Source: Lumbricus terrestris (Eukaryota > Annelida > Clitellata > Crassiclitellata > Lumbricidae). From it: 64,000 nt of DNA. The notes under the pieces were generated by a model, which saw nothing but the letters and a program-made list of their open reading frames with translations, did no database searches and was not told the origin of the DNA. The first letter of the stretch is position 1; each line of letters starts with the position of its first letter. The translations under genes were made by a program, and so were the position numbers. This document shows positions 48,900 through 61,580 of the stretch, piece after piece. The stretch lies in the NCBI GenBank assembly GCA_949752735.1, contig OX457038.1:66912485-66976484 (forward strand), given 5' to 3'.

Positions 48900-49754
48900 T
48901 TTTGTTTCAAGACACACGGACAAGTCTTTGTCATTTGGCTGCACTGCTCCAGCTTCTGATGTACCTGCCTGCAAAAATGACAAACAGCATATCTGAATTT
49001 GGAGGGACAGGCACAGATTTTATAGGGTACAAGATGAAGAAAGGCAAAGGCAAACGGTGAGTTAACTACATGGCGTTGACAAGTGATTTACGGGATGCTA
49101 TCAAGTTGTTATAATGCGAAATTGGTAATGCATCCTTTCAACATTCTAATTATTTACCCAAATTGTTGCAGCATTATTACTTTTCATCAATCCGAGTTCT
49201 ATTCATAAAGCAACTAAAGGAATTATAGCAGCCACAAATTTGCAGTACATTGAAAAATTGACAAATCCGTTACACAAAGAGCCAAACATTTCATAAGTCT
49301 GTCAAAAGCAAAAGAGTTGCTGCTTTGTGCAGGAACTGACCAAAAGAAGAGTTGGCGATAGTTTACATTGCTTAGATTCAGTGTATGTACTCCACATGTC
49401 TGCCTGCCTTACTTTTATTCCAACTGAACAATGAACAACAATGTAATGAAATTTGGCCTAGGTTGGAATTAATGTAATAATGTGGGCGGTGTCTCTGAGC
49501 AGCAAAAAGAGTGGTCGATCTGATCTCTAGCAGTTTAAGATTATTTTTTATTGCCAAGGTCAATGACTATTGACTCACGGCTTTTGTGAGAACATCTTAT
49601 GCAGAAGTGCAGTTATATGAGGACAACGTTGTGCGCATCAGTTTTGTCATCAATAAATATAACTACTCTGAGTAGAGATCTTTCGGGGTGCTATACAAAT
49701 TTATGGGTAAACACGCACACTGCCTGCATGCGATTGAATGATAACAATGTAAAT

Positions 49755-49985
49755 GTAATCGGATTTTTATATAGCGGTTGTCTCATGGCCTCGACCCTGA
49801 GGGTGAGATCCTTCACCACCGCTCGCCCGTTTGAATGGACGCCACGCCATTTAAGTCCCCGTGGACGGACCGTGCTATCCCGAGATTTTGAATCTCTGAA
49901 ATAGCCACCTTCAGGATTCGAACCGCGGCCCGCACGCTCTCTTACCGATGTAGCTGAGCTAACAATAACCTGAGAAGGCTTAGAT
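49755..49985 (-). mobile_element. tRNA-derived SINE, second family
   Basis: On the minus strand, TTAGCTCAGCTACATCGGTA continues with AGAGAGCGTGCG and then a B box, GGTTCGAATCC (49914-49924 on plus). The body differs from the 14046 family and ends at ACAACCGCTATATAAAAATC. Confidence 0.82.
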
Positions 49986-50309
49986 GCAAGAAGTTCCTGA
50001 TTCATTTTTTCCACCAGCATACTGCGCAACCTTTCACGCGCCGTCACGCCACGTATATCCATATTATTTAATTTTTATAAATACTTGAATGACTGTATCG
50101 CTTTTTAAAAAGTTTTAACTTGAGAAAACACCGACGAAGCCTGGACTCCTATAGTTTCTCTTCTGGGATTGGTGGTTCTTTCATCAGCTGTGATTGGTTG
50201 AGCTAAAAATAGATGATGAATAGATGATGAGCATTGAGCATGTATTCGAAGATGTTTCAGCAGAACCCACGTGATCCACCGGCCTGTTACAATAAATTAC
50301 AAACAGGGC

Positions 50310-50412
50310 GAAACTGTAGGACCGAATGACAACACTAACCCTAATCCTAGCCGACCCTCACGACGCCAAATCTGGCCTAATCGACCATCACGACGCCTAA
50401 CCTGAGCCCTAA
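50310..50412. repeat. Partial telomere-like MITE copy
   Basis: AACACTAACCCTAATCCTAG, then CGACCCTCACGACGCC. It matches the interior of the element at 48189-48358 but lacks clean termini. Confidence 0.7.
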
Positions 50413-50858
50413 CCAGTGATGCCACAGCTGGGTTTTTTTCCACTAGATCTGGGTTTTTTACCTTCGTCTGGGTTTCTGGGTTTTTTTTGGGCAAGATCTG
50501 GGTTTATTTTGGCGAGTTGACATTTTGTACTTACAACACATGATTATTCTGTGAAATTCAATGTAAAATGGTTGGGATACATAATTTTTTCCACCAATTT
50601 TAATTTTAAACTCCACAATCAAGATCTCATGTTGTCAATTCACAAATAATTCATAACCTGAAGAATAGTTCTGCACAGAAATAGACCATTTTGACATTGA
50701 CAGGTCAGGTCACTCGTCTCTTTTCTTGTAAAGCCGTATTACATCTATAACATGGATATACAGTTATACACTGTAGGTCAGGTCAATCCTCTAGTGGTAT
50801 AAATATATAATATTAGCCAAGTTGTTACAGAGTATTAATGTTCTAGGTGGTGAAAACG

Positions 50859-51080
50859 TTAGATTGTTGGTGTATTAAGAAAATTTGGCTGGAAACCTCG
50901 GACAACTTTAAAACTTTGTAAACTTAAGCCACGTGTGTTATGTGTTATGCACTCGATGCACTGTGAGATAGGGAGCCAGCGTAGAGTATGACGCATGTAT
51001 GATGAAACAGATGCATATTTAGGGATTCGCCCAATTAGCCGGGCTGCAGACCGAAGAACACGGTCAAGTCGGGATGTCAA
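50859..51080 (-). mobile_element. CR1-like LINE fragment
   Basis: Encodes RSAARLIGRIPKYASVSSYM and RWLPISQCIE, the segment just before the preserved part of the 41285-41778 copy. Truncated on both sides. Confidence 0.75.
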
Positions 51081-51997
51081 GCGAAAGTCTCCGATCCATT
51101 GAATGAAATTTCGAGATTACAAATGCGATATTCATGACTCTTTCTTACTATTGTAATGTAGGTCTAACCTAGCATAGTAGACCCTGTAGAGTGGACTTGG
51201 AGTGAATTACCGAAGTAGATCAATTTCATCAAAATAATTGCACAACGCAAAGTGTTGAGCTAAATAAATTGCGAGAAGAGAAGGCATCTTTGATGCGCGA
51301 CGTCGTGACTCGTGGTCTCGTGGTAGGTAATTCCAGGGTAATTCGGTTTCACATTTTTGTCGTTTATTATTATTATCGTGACATGTTGTGCGACTTATAT
51401 TTATATTTTGTTTCACTGCGTTGTTTCGATTAGTCTCGTTACATTTTGAGTTAGTCTATGCTATTTGCAGAACTTTTAATTGAATACCAATATTAACAAA
51501 TACTGGTATTATCACTTTCATCTGTTTACTTTGGCATTGCTAAGTAAGTAAGCAGGTGCTGCCAATCCCGTCACTCAGCATGACGATGCAGTATATAATT
51601 ATGTCGAATAATGTCGAATACTTAAACACTAGAACAGTTGTGTCCTTTGCCCGCCGCACTGTGGTTTCAGGCAGGCTAGACTGTTTTGTCAGAAAATCAG
51701 CAATACTTCTAAAAGGCTTGTTGAGTTAGAGTTTTGAAACGCTTCATTACCATTTATTTTTCCCGTTATGGACTCGGCTGTTCAAAACTTTGTACTGCCG
51801 TGCACAAATTGAGCAAGCCTACCAACTTCCACACAACCTACGTAGACATGAAAAGACAATGCACTCAACCATGTCAGTAAACAAAGTGCACAGAAATTTG
51901 TGGAAGCAGTTCAGCAAAGTTTTGACAAGCATTTTAAAACTTGTGTTAGTTTTGTATTTCTTTAATGTTCATATTGTGACATGCTTTTTGTAGCGCT

Positions 51998-54900
51998 ATG
52001 GCTGGATGCTGTGTTCAGAAGACATGGAGTCATCTACTACGTGGTGTATGTGGTAGAACTATTAGGACAAATTTCAGCACTACTTCCTCAAGGTATGGGA
52101 CTCGAGACTTTTTGATACCTCATGCTTTCAGGATTGTTATAGCACTTGTCATATATGGTTTAGGTCTTACTTTCAGTGTAAAACATCACATCTCACCAGC
52201 CACTGAAATAGAATTTAACTGTAGACTTGATTTTTTTCAAATGCATCAAAGCTCCTAAATTAATTGTTTGTATATGCTTGGCTTTTTATTCATCAAGTTA
52301 GCATTGATGAGTTTTGTTTATTTGAGAGTGTCTCGTGAAGCGGCACTGTATTAATCTGTGATTAAAAATCATGTATTTTAAACAGTATTTATTCATTCAA
52401 AGTTGTCTTCTACATTCTGCCAATGTTTTATGACATTACTAGCTGGGGCACCCAGTGTTGCCCAGGGAATTTAGGGGTTCTGTCCCCAATCCAGCCCAAT
52501 TGCTCTGCATGCCCCTTGGGACGGGTTTGCCACCCTCTGGGATACCCGGCATTGCTGGGTAAATGTAGGAATTTTGCCCAACCCCACCATCCCCTGGCCC
52601 AACCCCCACTTCACCCCAACGCTCCCTCTGAGGTGCCCAATGTTGCCTGAGAAATTTGTTTTTTCGCTCCACCCATCTCCTGTCCCACTCTATGGGACCA
52701 ATGAGGGTCATGGTGCCTGCCACTGTAACGCAATAGTTGCTGTTGATACGTTCCAGATGGAAGGCTAAACTACTTGATGGGAAAGCTATGGCTCGTCAGA
52801 TCCAGGACGAAGTGAGGAGTGAAGTGGAAGCGTGGGTAAAAGCGGGCAATCGACGTCCACAACTCACAGCCATCTTGGTTGGCAGCGATCCAGCGAGCGC
52901 CACGTATGTCCGCAACAAGATGAGGGCAGCTGAATACACAGGTGCATTACTTTGCTGAGCATTCCTTTGGATTTCAACTTTAAACCTAGATGCTTAGAAC
53001 ATCGCTTAGATGTTCAATAGTTTTCTGCTGTCAAAATCAATATTGGGTGCACTGAGGTTTCGTTCGAGATTTTGCGTTCAAGGTGTCGGATATTGCGCCC
53101 AGAAGGCATAGTTGTTCTTTTATAGAGCATTTAAAATGCTAGTTTGATGTGATGATTCGGGTGTGTGCACTATGCAGCTGCAAAATCTAGAGTTGGTTGT
53201 GCGTTTAGAATGCTGCTTTCAAGAGGATGCCATGTGGTATGTCTCTGGGATTGTGAAAAAATTGCAGTGTAGAGATACATGGTTAGGTAGGTGTAACAAC
53301 GAACATTTATTACGTGGGACAATTGAGATAATTACAGTGTCAGATGAATCATTGAGCGGTGTAGGCAGTGTGTTCCATGGTATGGTTCAATTTTAGGTCT
53401 TAAGATCCCATCCATATATTGCGCATGTGAAAAAAGGCGCATTTTCACCCCTTGTTGCAACTCGTACACTTTGCGGACTTCCCCAAACCTATGCATGCTT
53501 GCAAATATGCTTTCCCTGTTATAAAGGTTAATTAGATAAAATCGTCTGTAAAACATTTATTTTGACCCATGGCTACCATTTATTTTTGTCCTGCCTCATT
53601 GGATAAAACAAGAAGATGGAGAGGCCGTTGTGAAGATGCAGAAAGATGAGAATGAATGAGATCCCCGAAATATTTAGGCGCAAAACGCAGTTTCGATTTG
53701 AGGACCAAAGCAAGGACTTCACATTGGATGCAGGCAAAGAGAGGAAGCCAGTGCATTTGGTTGATCATTAACGATGATATATGGTAGTTCTCAGGAAGGG
53801 GTTGGCTAAAGGATACATGAAAAGCAAACAATTGCCTGGCGCCATAACATATGAATCATCGCATGGATCTGAGAAAATTTACTTTACTTTACAGGCATTA
53901 CCAGTCAAACTATACATCTGCCACAATCAGCGACCGAGAAGGAGTTGCTGGGTCAGATCCATGACCTGAACAATAACGACGATGTTGACGGCATCCTTGT
54001 CCAGCTTCCAGTTCCATCGCACATCAGCGAGCGACACGTCTGCAATCTGATTCTGCCGAGAAAAGACGTCGATGGGTTTAACGTCGTCAATGTCGGTAAA
54101 TTCTGTTCCGATCAGAGAGCCATGGTTCCAGCCACTCCTCTGGGTGTAGTCGAGCTGCTCCGGAGGACAGGTGAGTTTAACGCTGCCGGGAATCGTCTGT
54201 TTCATTATGCAGATTTATATAGCACCTTTGCAGGGTTACTGTACAAGGATGCCGTCAGCATCTTGCATCAACTACTCGTGGCATGCTGCGCTCACACAGA
54301 GCCCAACTCGCAATATAGAACCTTGCATCAAAATTCTATAAATATTAGATGCTTTGTGCATTAAATACGGTAATATTTATGAACTTCAGATGAAGTTTCT
54401 TGGCTGCATTTAACTGAGTTTGTCTGTTGAAGGAGTTGAAGATTTTATGTGAATGACCTGACAAATAAATTTATGGAGTTTGCGTGATATGATACATGTG
54501 CATTTATGCTTTAAACGATGCATCTTGTTTTTGCTTTTCCGTCTAGGTATAGAGACATTTGGAAAGAATGCTGTGATCTGTGGACGTTCTAAGAATGTTG
54601 GAATGCCGATGGCCATGCTGCTTCACTCGGATGGAATCGGAGAAACTCACGGATGTATGACAATCTTTTATTTTGCAGACTCATGAAACTTTTAGGAGTT
54701 TGAAGAAGCAGTTTCAATGCTGAAAGAGCTTTTTTTTATTTAGCTGGCTGTGTGCTTTAATATGTCATATTTCAATGCTGTAGCTCTCCTGATGCAATTT
54801 GGACTCATCCTTATATATTATGTATGCAAAAATCTTGTTTTCGACACCACCTAACCCTCCAATATTTACGTGAATATGAGTTTCTCTACCTCCACCCCTT

Positions 54901-57900
54901 ACAAAGTTACTTGGCTAAAATCACTTATAAAATATTTTTTCCCTGTAGGCTACTATTTCTTTCTGTTAAGCATATTTACTGACTCTAGTTTGTTAACTGT
55001 TGCAGTTTAAAGTCTAGATTGGAACAGAATTTGTAATTAAATGCCATAGTCGTAGGCTATAGGATCATACAGAGTTATGTAAATAGGCTAATGTTTGTTT
55101 GTATGTGCACTTGTTATAGCGCCTCTTCCAGGTTACTACTCAGAAGCGCTCCGACTACAGTGCGGACACTGCACCTGAGTTTCACGCCGAAGCGCTGAGC
55201 AATTGCGAGCGAAGGATTTACCCTAGGTCCCTACAAGACGACTTGAGGCGGATTCAAACCTATAACCTTCCGGCTGCAAGGCAACGAACACACCCACCAC
55301 ACCACCATGCTCCACAATGTGGTCATCATAATTATACATTTATTTTGTGTGCCTAAATTTTGCCGAGACCCCTCCCACACTGGGCTGAAATCGCCAAAAT
55401 CCGGTGGCTCCCTTCCTTGCATATGTAATATGTAATACGTCAAACATAGGCAGTCCATAACTCTTTGGTTGAACAGAGACTAGATTATTTACTTTTCTGT
55501 TGCTAAGGTGACGCTACGACAACCATCTGCCATCGATACACTCCTGCTGAACAGCTGCGTGTGTTTACGAAGACGGCCGATATCCTAATAGTTGCGACAG
55601 GCATTCCAAATCTCATCACGGCCGACATGGTGAAGGAAGGAGTTGTCGTTATCGATGTTGGGATAACGGAGATTGTTGATTCCAAGACAGGAAAGCGTCG
55701 CCTGGTGGGAGATGTCGACTTTGACGGTCAGTTTTAATTATGCTAATTTAATTTTTTCGATTTTATGTCTATGTCTCGCTCTGAAATTATTGTTAGGGTA
55801 CAGATTGTCCTGTTGTGATGTGTGCCATTCAATTTGGGGAGTGATTAGTTCTAGCAAGAGAATTTCCCTGGTATTGGAACTCTTTCATTTGTGCTGAGCT
55901 GTAATGACTTCTGTAGTACCCAGGGCCGTCTTATGGTCATTGTAGGCCCTAGGCACTTTTGCATATTAATCTATTCATAGGCCCCTAGGGCCTATCCAAC
56001 TCAACTCTGTATTAATTCAAATTGCTACACATTTAGCCTACATTATTTCTTAAAATTATGTTGAACCATGTTTTGTGAACGCATTCAGTTTTGAATTTAA
56101 ATCTCAATCTACTTTTTGTAATATTTATTTTCGATATTTCGCTAAATGTAATATTTCTGGTTTCCGATTTTCGACTTTCGGTTAGCGGCGTTTCGGACTA
56201 AATTCTAATGAAAAATCGCCATCGCTTTTTAAATTTTAATTTGTTAAATTATTAATACAAATTTCTAAAAAAAATCATGTCTGATGGTTATAAGAGGAAA
56301 CACGAGTCTGGATTTGAGAAACCAATAAATCTGCAGCTGAAATGATTAGGTCACAAATAGCTGACAAGCTGGTCTCCAGTTTTCCAAATGTCAATATTGC
56401 TTTTCGAATTTATCTTTCTTTTTTGGAACAAGCTGTGAAGGTGAATGTTCTTTTTCGAAACTGAAAATTATCAAAAATTACCTTCGGTCAACGATGGGAC
56501 AGGCACGATTATCCTCCCTTGCATTACTTTCAATTGAAAACGACTTAATGCGAAAAATGACATTTGAAGACATTATAAACGATTTCGCGAATGCAAAGAG
56601 CCACAAAGTTAACATAATATAGCTTAGCCAATGTTACTGTTTCATTAGGCCTAGCTAACTCTAGCCTTAAAAAGTTAGCTCGCAAAAATAAAATTTGCAA
56701 GTTTTCGTTTTCTGCTTGATTTTTCCGGTCATTGCAATCACTGCATTTATTTTTAATATATTTTTCAGGATTTCGTAGGCCCCTAGTAAGTTCGTAGGCC
56801 CTAGGCACAGTGCCTACTGTGCCTAATGGATAAGACGGCCCTGGTAGTACCGTTACAATATAGTCGACAGTTTATGGTCGCTTCTTCTCAAAGTGTAATG
56901 TAATTTTGAGAAATTTCTCAGCACTGCTCAAAGTCATTTTGATTGAGACCAGCTTACTCATCATCAACATCATTGGGCTCAATGCCCGTAAGAGTCCGAC
57001 GCCACTCTCTGTCTGAGTCTGTCTCGCGTCATGCTGCCCAGCTTCAACAGGTCCAGGTCAGCAGGTCTGCTCCATACCATTAACATCTTGGAGCAGTTAG
57101 ACCGCCTTGTCTAAATGAAGAGAATATTGGGAGAGAGGCATGAAGGACAACTTGGGTCAATGCCCGTATGTGTCCCACGCTCTCCCCCGACTCTCTCCAC
57201 CGGTCTGTCCTGACCGGCCTGTGCATGTCTGCTCCACATCATGACACCTTGAAGCATCTGGGTCGCTCTGTCACTTGTGCCGTGGTTTTTGCGGATTCCA
57301 ATCGTCTTGGTCTTTTACTGCCAGCGTATCGCCACCCATCTGGCAAACCTTCCTCACTTTGTCCGGGCTTAGGACCGGCACAGGGACGTTGTTGGTTCCC
57401 TGTGGCGGAGGATGGATGCAGTTTAACGTCGTGCCCAGGACCAGCTTACTCACCAATGCTATATATGAAATCAATTCCACCATGGTCAGGTTTGTATGGT
57501 CCGTTATGGTGCCACGTTTTTGCAGATGCCATGTGCAATTACATGGTATTAAGTAAGTAAGTGTAGCCTTTATCACTCCTCTTGAAACGCACAATGAGAC
57601 TTGGAGAAAAAAATGCAATATGACACAATTAGAAGTAATAATAACGTTATAGTAATATGCATGAAAAGTAATGTAAAACAGAAAAGACATTGGCAGTACA
57701 CGGTATCTTATTGAGTGGCCTTGATGACCTATGAACCTTAAAATATTTTTAGGGTGCCATATGAGCGTTCAGTTGATTGTTATTAAGACTCCAGAATGCG
57801 GCTATGCAACTGGTTTTTATAAAAAATTTACTTACTTACACATTCAGTTGTATTACATTACTGTTTCCTCAGGTGTTGCTGAGAAGGCGAGTTACATTAC

Positions 57901-57988
57901 ACCAGTTCCCGGTGGAGTTGGACCCATGACAGTTGCAATGCTCATGAAGAACACTCTGATAGCCGCTCGCAAAGACATCACTGACTGA
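51998..57988 (+). CDS. MTHFD2: Mitochondrial methylenetetrahydrofolate dehydrogenase/cyclohydrolase
   Basis: Bifunctional enzyme of mitochondrial one-carbon metabolism: it oxidises 5,10-methylene-THF and hydrolyses the methenyl product to 10-formyl-THF. The exons are 51998-52092, 52757-52941, 53895-54170, 54547-54654, 55508-55726 and 57873-57988, giving 332 residues; all phases agree. Exon 1 supplies a basic, Ser/Thr-rich targeting peptide. Catalytic and binding motifs are intact: [12 protein letters not shown] (Tyr and Lys of the YxxxK motif), [56 protein letters not shown] and [19 protein letters not shown]. It ends shortly after this block, so the C-terminus is a little shorter than human MTHFD2 (350). 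The short dehydrogenase/cyclohydrolase-only form without a synthetase domain and the leader favour MTHFD2/MTHFD2L over MTHFD1. The only plus-strand gene in the window. Confidence 0.95.
52435..52700. repeat. Degenerate C-rich repeat, about 3 units of ~90 bp
   Basis: Each unit carries a variant of CCCAGTGTTGCCCAGGGAAT and a C-rich half (CCAATCCAGCCCA, CCCCATCCCCTGGCCCA). It lies in MTHFD2 intron 1 just before exon 2. Confidence 0.65.
53580..53831 (-). mobile_element. Decayed CR1-like LINE fragment
   Basis: The minus strand reads [20 protein letters not shown] followed by APKYFGDLI, matching the LHWLPVPQRISYRIAALVWR...APSYLSDL segment of the 41285 copy. It lies in MTHFD2 intron 2. Confidence 0.65.
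54820..55445. repeat. Dispersed repeat, copy 2, split by a SINE
   Basis: Same block order as 5940-6362 (TTTGTTAACTG, CTATAGGATCATACAG, ATCGCCAAAATCCGG), but a SINE at 55093-55310 separates the two halves. In MTHFD2 intron 4. Confidence 0.65.
55093..55310 (-). mobile_element. tRNA-derived SINE inserted in a repeat
   Basis: On the minus strand, GGTGGTGTGGTGGG (A box), CGGAAGGTTATAGGTTTGAA (B-box region) and the shared body (GAGTAGTAACCTGGAAGAGG), ending in CAAACAAAC. AATGT occurs on both sides. Confidence 0.82.
55921..56843 (+). mobile_element. hAT transposon, internally deleted, with 8-bp target duplication
   Basis: The ends are CAGGGCCGTCTTATGG and ATAAGACGGCCCTG, and both flanks are GTAGTACC (55913-55920 and 56844-56851). 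Inside, a start-like [15 protein letters not shown] is followed, across a frameshift near 56430, by the hAT C-terminal dimerisation block: [20 protein letters not shown], then [20 protein letters not shown]. The catalytic middle is missing. In MTHFD2 intron 5. Confidence 0.92.
57000..57560. repeat. Dispersed GC-richer repeat
   Basis: Two related blocks start CAATGCCCGTAAGAGTCC (about 56980) and CAATGCCCGTATGTGTCC (about 57160), each followed by CTCT..CTGTC and a TGCTCCA segment. It ends at TTAAGTAAGTAAGTG. Probably a LINE or SINE tail; the family is not recognised. Confidence 0.5.
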
Positions 57989-58036
57989 GAAAAGAAATGT
58001 ATCGCATGGATGTAGACTAGAATGAACAAACTCAAT

Positions 58037-58042
58037 AATAAA
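58037..58042 (+). terminator. MTHFD2 poly(A) signal AATAAA
   Basis: Canonical hexamer 48 bases after the MTHFD2 stop codon. Confidence 0.75.
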
Positions 58043-58480
58043 GCTGATGTAAAAGTTTGGATGCAATCATGTCTTCGGTTCCGTGATTTTGTGTACTGTG
58101 CCGACATAATTATGTGAAATTACCTTTGTTATGCGTATTTATTCCTCAGCTGTTTCTGTTTTCCTATAGAAAATTATGACTTCTATTGCAGTCTATTGGT
58201 AATGAGTAAAAAATCTATTGTTAATGAGCAAAAAAGTTTATTGTTAATGAGTAAGTCGATTGATTCCATTGTTAAGCTGTATCGAAAGTGTGCTTGAATC
58301 TATTTTTGCTTTTTCTCACGTCTTCTCTTTATTAATGCTTCTTAGTCAGTTAGTCGAGTTGATTGTTGTGATTAAGTAATCTCAGTAATCTCAACAATGT
58401 GCCTTTCTCAAAATGGACCAATCACGTTGAACGTGATGCTGAATCTCAACTTTTGACAGTTCCTCGTAGATTTGGCTCTA

Positions 58481-58506
58481 CATGTGTGTGTGTGTGTGTG
58501 TGTGTG
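58481..58506. repeat. (GT)n microsatellite
   Basis: About 12 GT units. Confidence 0.9.
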
Positions 58507-60355
58507 AGTCTACCAGTTGTTGCTTCCAGTTATTCGAGTCTTATTAATTTTGTTTGCAGATGAACCTGTTGTTCTACTAGAACCACTTTGGTTAGTGAAT
58601 GGCACCTCTGAAAGCTAAACTATAGAAACAAAATGTCCTTTTCTATTATTAAAGATAACTTCTGGAGGTTGCAGAAAAATGCAGTACTATTAATGAAAGA
58701 AAAAATGGTTTTTGGTTGGAAATATTTTTGTTATTTTTATTGTCCTTTGATATCCTGATTCTAATTAATCGGTCTAGGGCAAAATCCGACCCAAATCGAT
58801 TTCTGATTTCTGATTCAAGAATCTGTCACACCATAGTACATACATTCTGTAGATTTTGATTGTTATTGTCACATCGGTGTCTTCATTTGTGATTTGATGC
58901 CCAGCTAAAGTTCCGTTCTGAAGGTATAAGATGTTTATTGCTATTTCACTTTGGCTGTGCTAAGTATATGATGAACATTGATGGCAAGTCATAAAATATT
59001 CTTTGAGAAGTTGGTCAGCATGCCTGGAGCAGTATGTGGTTAACAATTCAATAGGTTGAACGTGTTCATGCTTTCAAAGCAATCTTTGAACGGCTCATTG
59101 CCACTGATTATTGACACCCTTGCTAATGATGGCATTATATTCATATTGTCACCATTACGGTTACAAAGATACCTCTATGTATGGGATTCCTGCCAAGACA
59201 TAAATGCTGATCAAGATTTATGTAACACTGGTGCCCTCTAGCAGACCTGGCTATGGAATGACAATTTATACACTTTTGGTGGGAAGAAACAGAGACAAGG
59301 AACAGGACAGACCAATGGCCACCATACTAAATGTCAAGAAAATTAAATCACTGACACTAAATAATCATTGCTACCCCGCTCAGTGATGGCTTGAAGGTCA
59401 TTGTTTTTCTTCTAAATAAGAGATGATTGTTTTTGAAGATAAATTTGAACACCCCGGTAATTTTCCAAAGTTGCAAGAATACATGTGCTTGGTCTGTAGA
59501 CACCGGTGGATGCAAACCTGCATAATTTGATCATGTGTGTATGCATGTAATAATTTATGCCGGTGCTCATTTGTTTCCTTTCGGTGAGCCACCATGCCAA
59601 CTGTTTACTTCATGTTCATTATTTAAGGATTTATTTAGTAGAACATTTAACCGAGATTTTATTGTTGCATGTGGTTTAGATGTAATGTAAAAGCATTTCA
59701 AAATGACACCTGAGTATCAGTTCTGACTCATTCGCATTGTTGAAAACGATTTTAAGTACTAATTATAAATCTTTGTTCCAGATGTAAATTGGAATGCTCT
59801 AATAGCTTGTAGGATTAGCTTCATTAGTGGCAATTGATGTTATTGTTGAATGTTGTTTGGTTTAAATTTTTACCGGGTTGGTTCGATTTTTTTAATGGTT
59901 TATCTAGGTAAATGTTGATAGATTTATTCAATTGTTTTTTTAAAACATGTTTCTGATTCATTTTTATTATTCTTTTAATGTTTTTCATAATTTGTTTAAA
60001 TTTAAGTGAAATAGTAATTTTTGTGCCTTTTCCTTTTCTAGACTAATTATCAAAATTAATTACTGAGTTTATGTTTGATGTTGATTTTAATATTGTCCTT
60101 TTTTATTATTGCTTAAGTCATTGAGGATCCTTCAGGGTTTTGAAAGTTGAAATTTTGTGTAAATTGCTGTTTCGTGGAACATCATGCCAACAGTAATTAT
60201 AGTAATTGTAATTGATATTGCTAGTATTAGTTTTATTATTATCATTATTATTATATTTGAAGTGCCATATTGTGTTTTAAAATTATATTGGATGAAGTAT
60301 AATCCAAAATGAATTGTCGACAGAATATAGTGATGTTTGACATGTTGACCTGGTT

Positions 60356-61386
60356 CAGAGGTTCTCAAATGGTGTGTCACTGGTGTGCCACGTGAAAATG
60401 GTGTCGCGAATTCTCACAGCATACAACCGTCGTTCTTCAATTACACTGACTTGCTTACTTCAGCAGTTTAGCGGGCGTAGGCTGTGAAAATTCGTCGTAC
60501 ACTGTATACCTATTGATTCTCTTCCATTCATTGCAATCTGGAGCGACCACAATGTTTGCTTTGTAGGCCGCAATACCTACATATGTATACAAATTATTAT
60601 TTTGCGGATGATGCTTGCGCATTCAGAGCCAAACAACCATAATAAATGAAGGTGGACAAAGTCCAGGGGCTCCGAGGTACCAATGACCCTGAACTATTTA
60701 ACTGAACATTTCCTGTACTAGTTTCCCATGATTATAATTGGACGTTTTGAGGGACAGCGTTTAGTTTCGAGAGTTTTTAACTGTCTTTATCCCATGTTTT
60801 CATACTTTGCCTTGAACTATTAGGGTGGCTTGGACTAAGTGGATAATTGATGATAATTGTTACGCTCGTTTTTTATCTAATAATAGTTTTAAATAGCTAT
60901 CCTATCATGTTAATTCGTTTGTGTTGCTAATGGGTAAACCTCAAGCTTAAGGTGTCCAGAGACATCTGGCTAAGTTGCTATAATGCAGCTGTAGGCCTAT
61001 GTACCGGTATCGCACTCACAAAACCTGTCGATTGTCGGGCGTCTTACTGTGCTAAGAAAATCCCAGAGCAAAAGTCACATTAACTGCTAGGCCAAACAAT
61101 AAAAAGAATAATTAAGTTGAGCCATAAAACGACGCAAAATCGAAGATTTAGATCGGTGGAATTTAAAATTTTGAATCATTGGAAACTAAAAAGCATTCAG
61201 TGTCAACATTTTAATTCATTTGAAATTTTTACAATTTGAAATAGATAAGCCATTTTAACTCAAACATAGGCCTATTTTAATTTTAGAGATAGAGGTCTAT
61301 TGACATAATGATGATTGCATGGTGTGTCGCCAAATTTGGTTGCAAGTTTAAGTGTGTCGTATGCCGGAAAAGGTTGAGAACCTATG
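60356..61386. mobile_element. hAT-like element (GGTTCTCAA termini)
   Basis: The left end CAGAGGTTCTCAAATGGTGT is mirrored on the right by GCCGGAAAAGGTTGAGAACC TATG. Flanks ACCTGGTT and GCCTAGTT are a weak 8-bp match. I see no transposase. Confidence 0.55.
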
Positions 61387-61580
61387 GCCTAGTTCTGTCA
61401 AAACTCTTACGCATGCAATGTGAAGCACAGTGTGTGATTCTGAGGTGCTTATCCAGTGCCAGCTTGTGTGTCGCATGCCGGAAAAGGTTGAGAACATCTG
61501 GCCTAGTTCTATCAAAACTTATGCATGCATTGTGAAACTCGGTGTGTGATTCTGAGGTGCTTATCCAGTGCCAGCTTGTG
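61351..61580. repeat. Tandem duplication of ~115 bp at the hAT right end
   Basis: Two units share ATGCCGGAAAAGGTTGAGAA, GGCCTAGTTCT and GATTCTGAGGTGCTTATCCA. The copies differ by a few substitutions and small indels. Confidence 0.85.

Larger units (their letters stand above)
48900..51997. other. Divergent spacer between the THAP gene and MTHFD2
   Basis: The 5' regions of both genes should lie here. It contains a SINE, a partial telomere-like MITE, a CR1 fragment, and at 50414-50515 a tract repeating CTGGGTTTTTT. No coding exon of a host gene is recognised, apart from a possible non-coding first exon of the THAP gene. Confidence 0.5.

Noticed and set aside
49914..49985. A functional tRNA gene
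   Set aside because: A and B boxes are present but the sequence continues into a SINE body and does not close an acceptor stem.
51740..51870. Zinc-finger-like LPHNLRRHEKTMH near the MTHFD2 start
   Set aside because: Only the histidine half of a C2H2 finger is present; no paired cysteines at proper spacing and no neighbouring fingers.
57168..57690. Overlapping open frames of 130-139 residues on both strands
   Set aside because: They fall in a dispersed repeat within MTHFD2 intron 5; no conserved protein is recognised in any frame.
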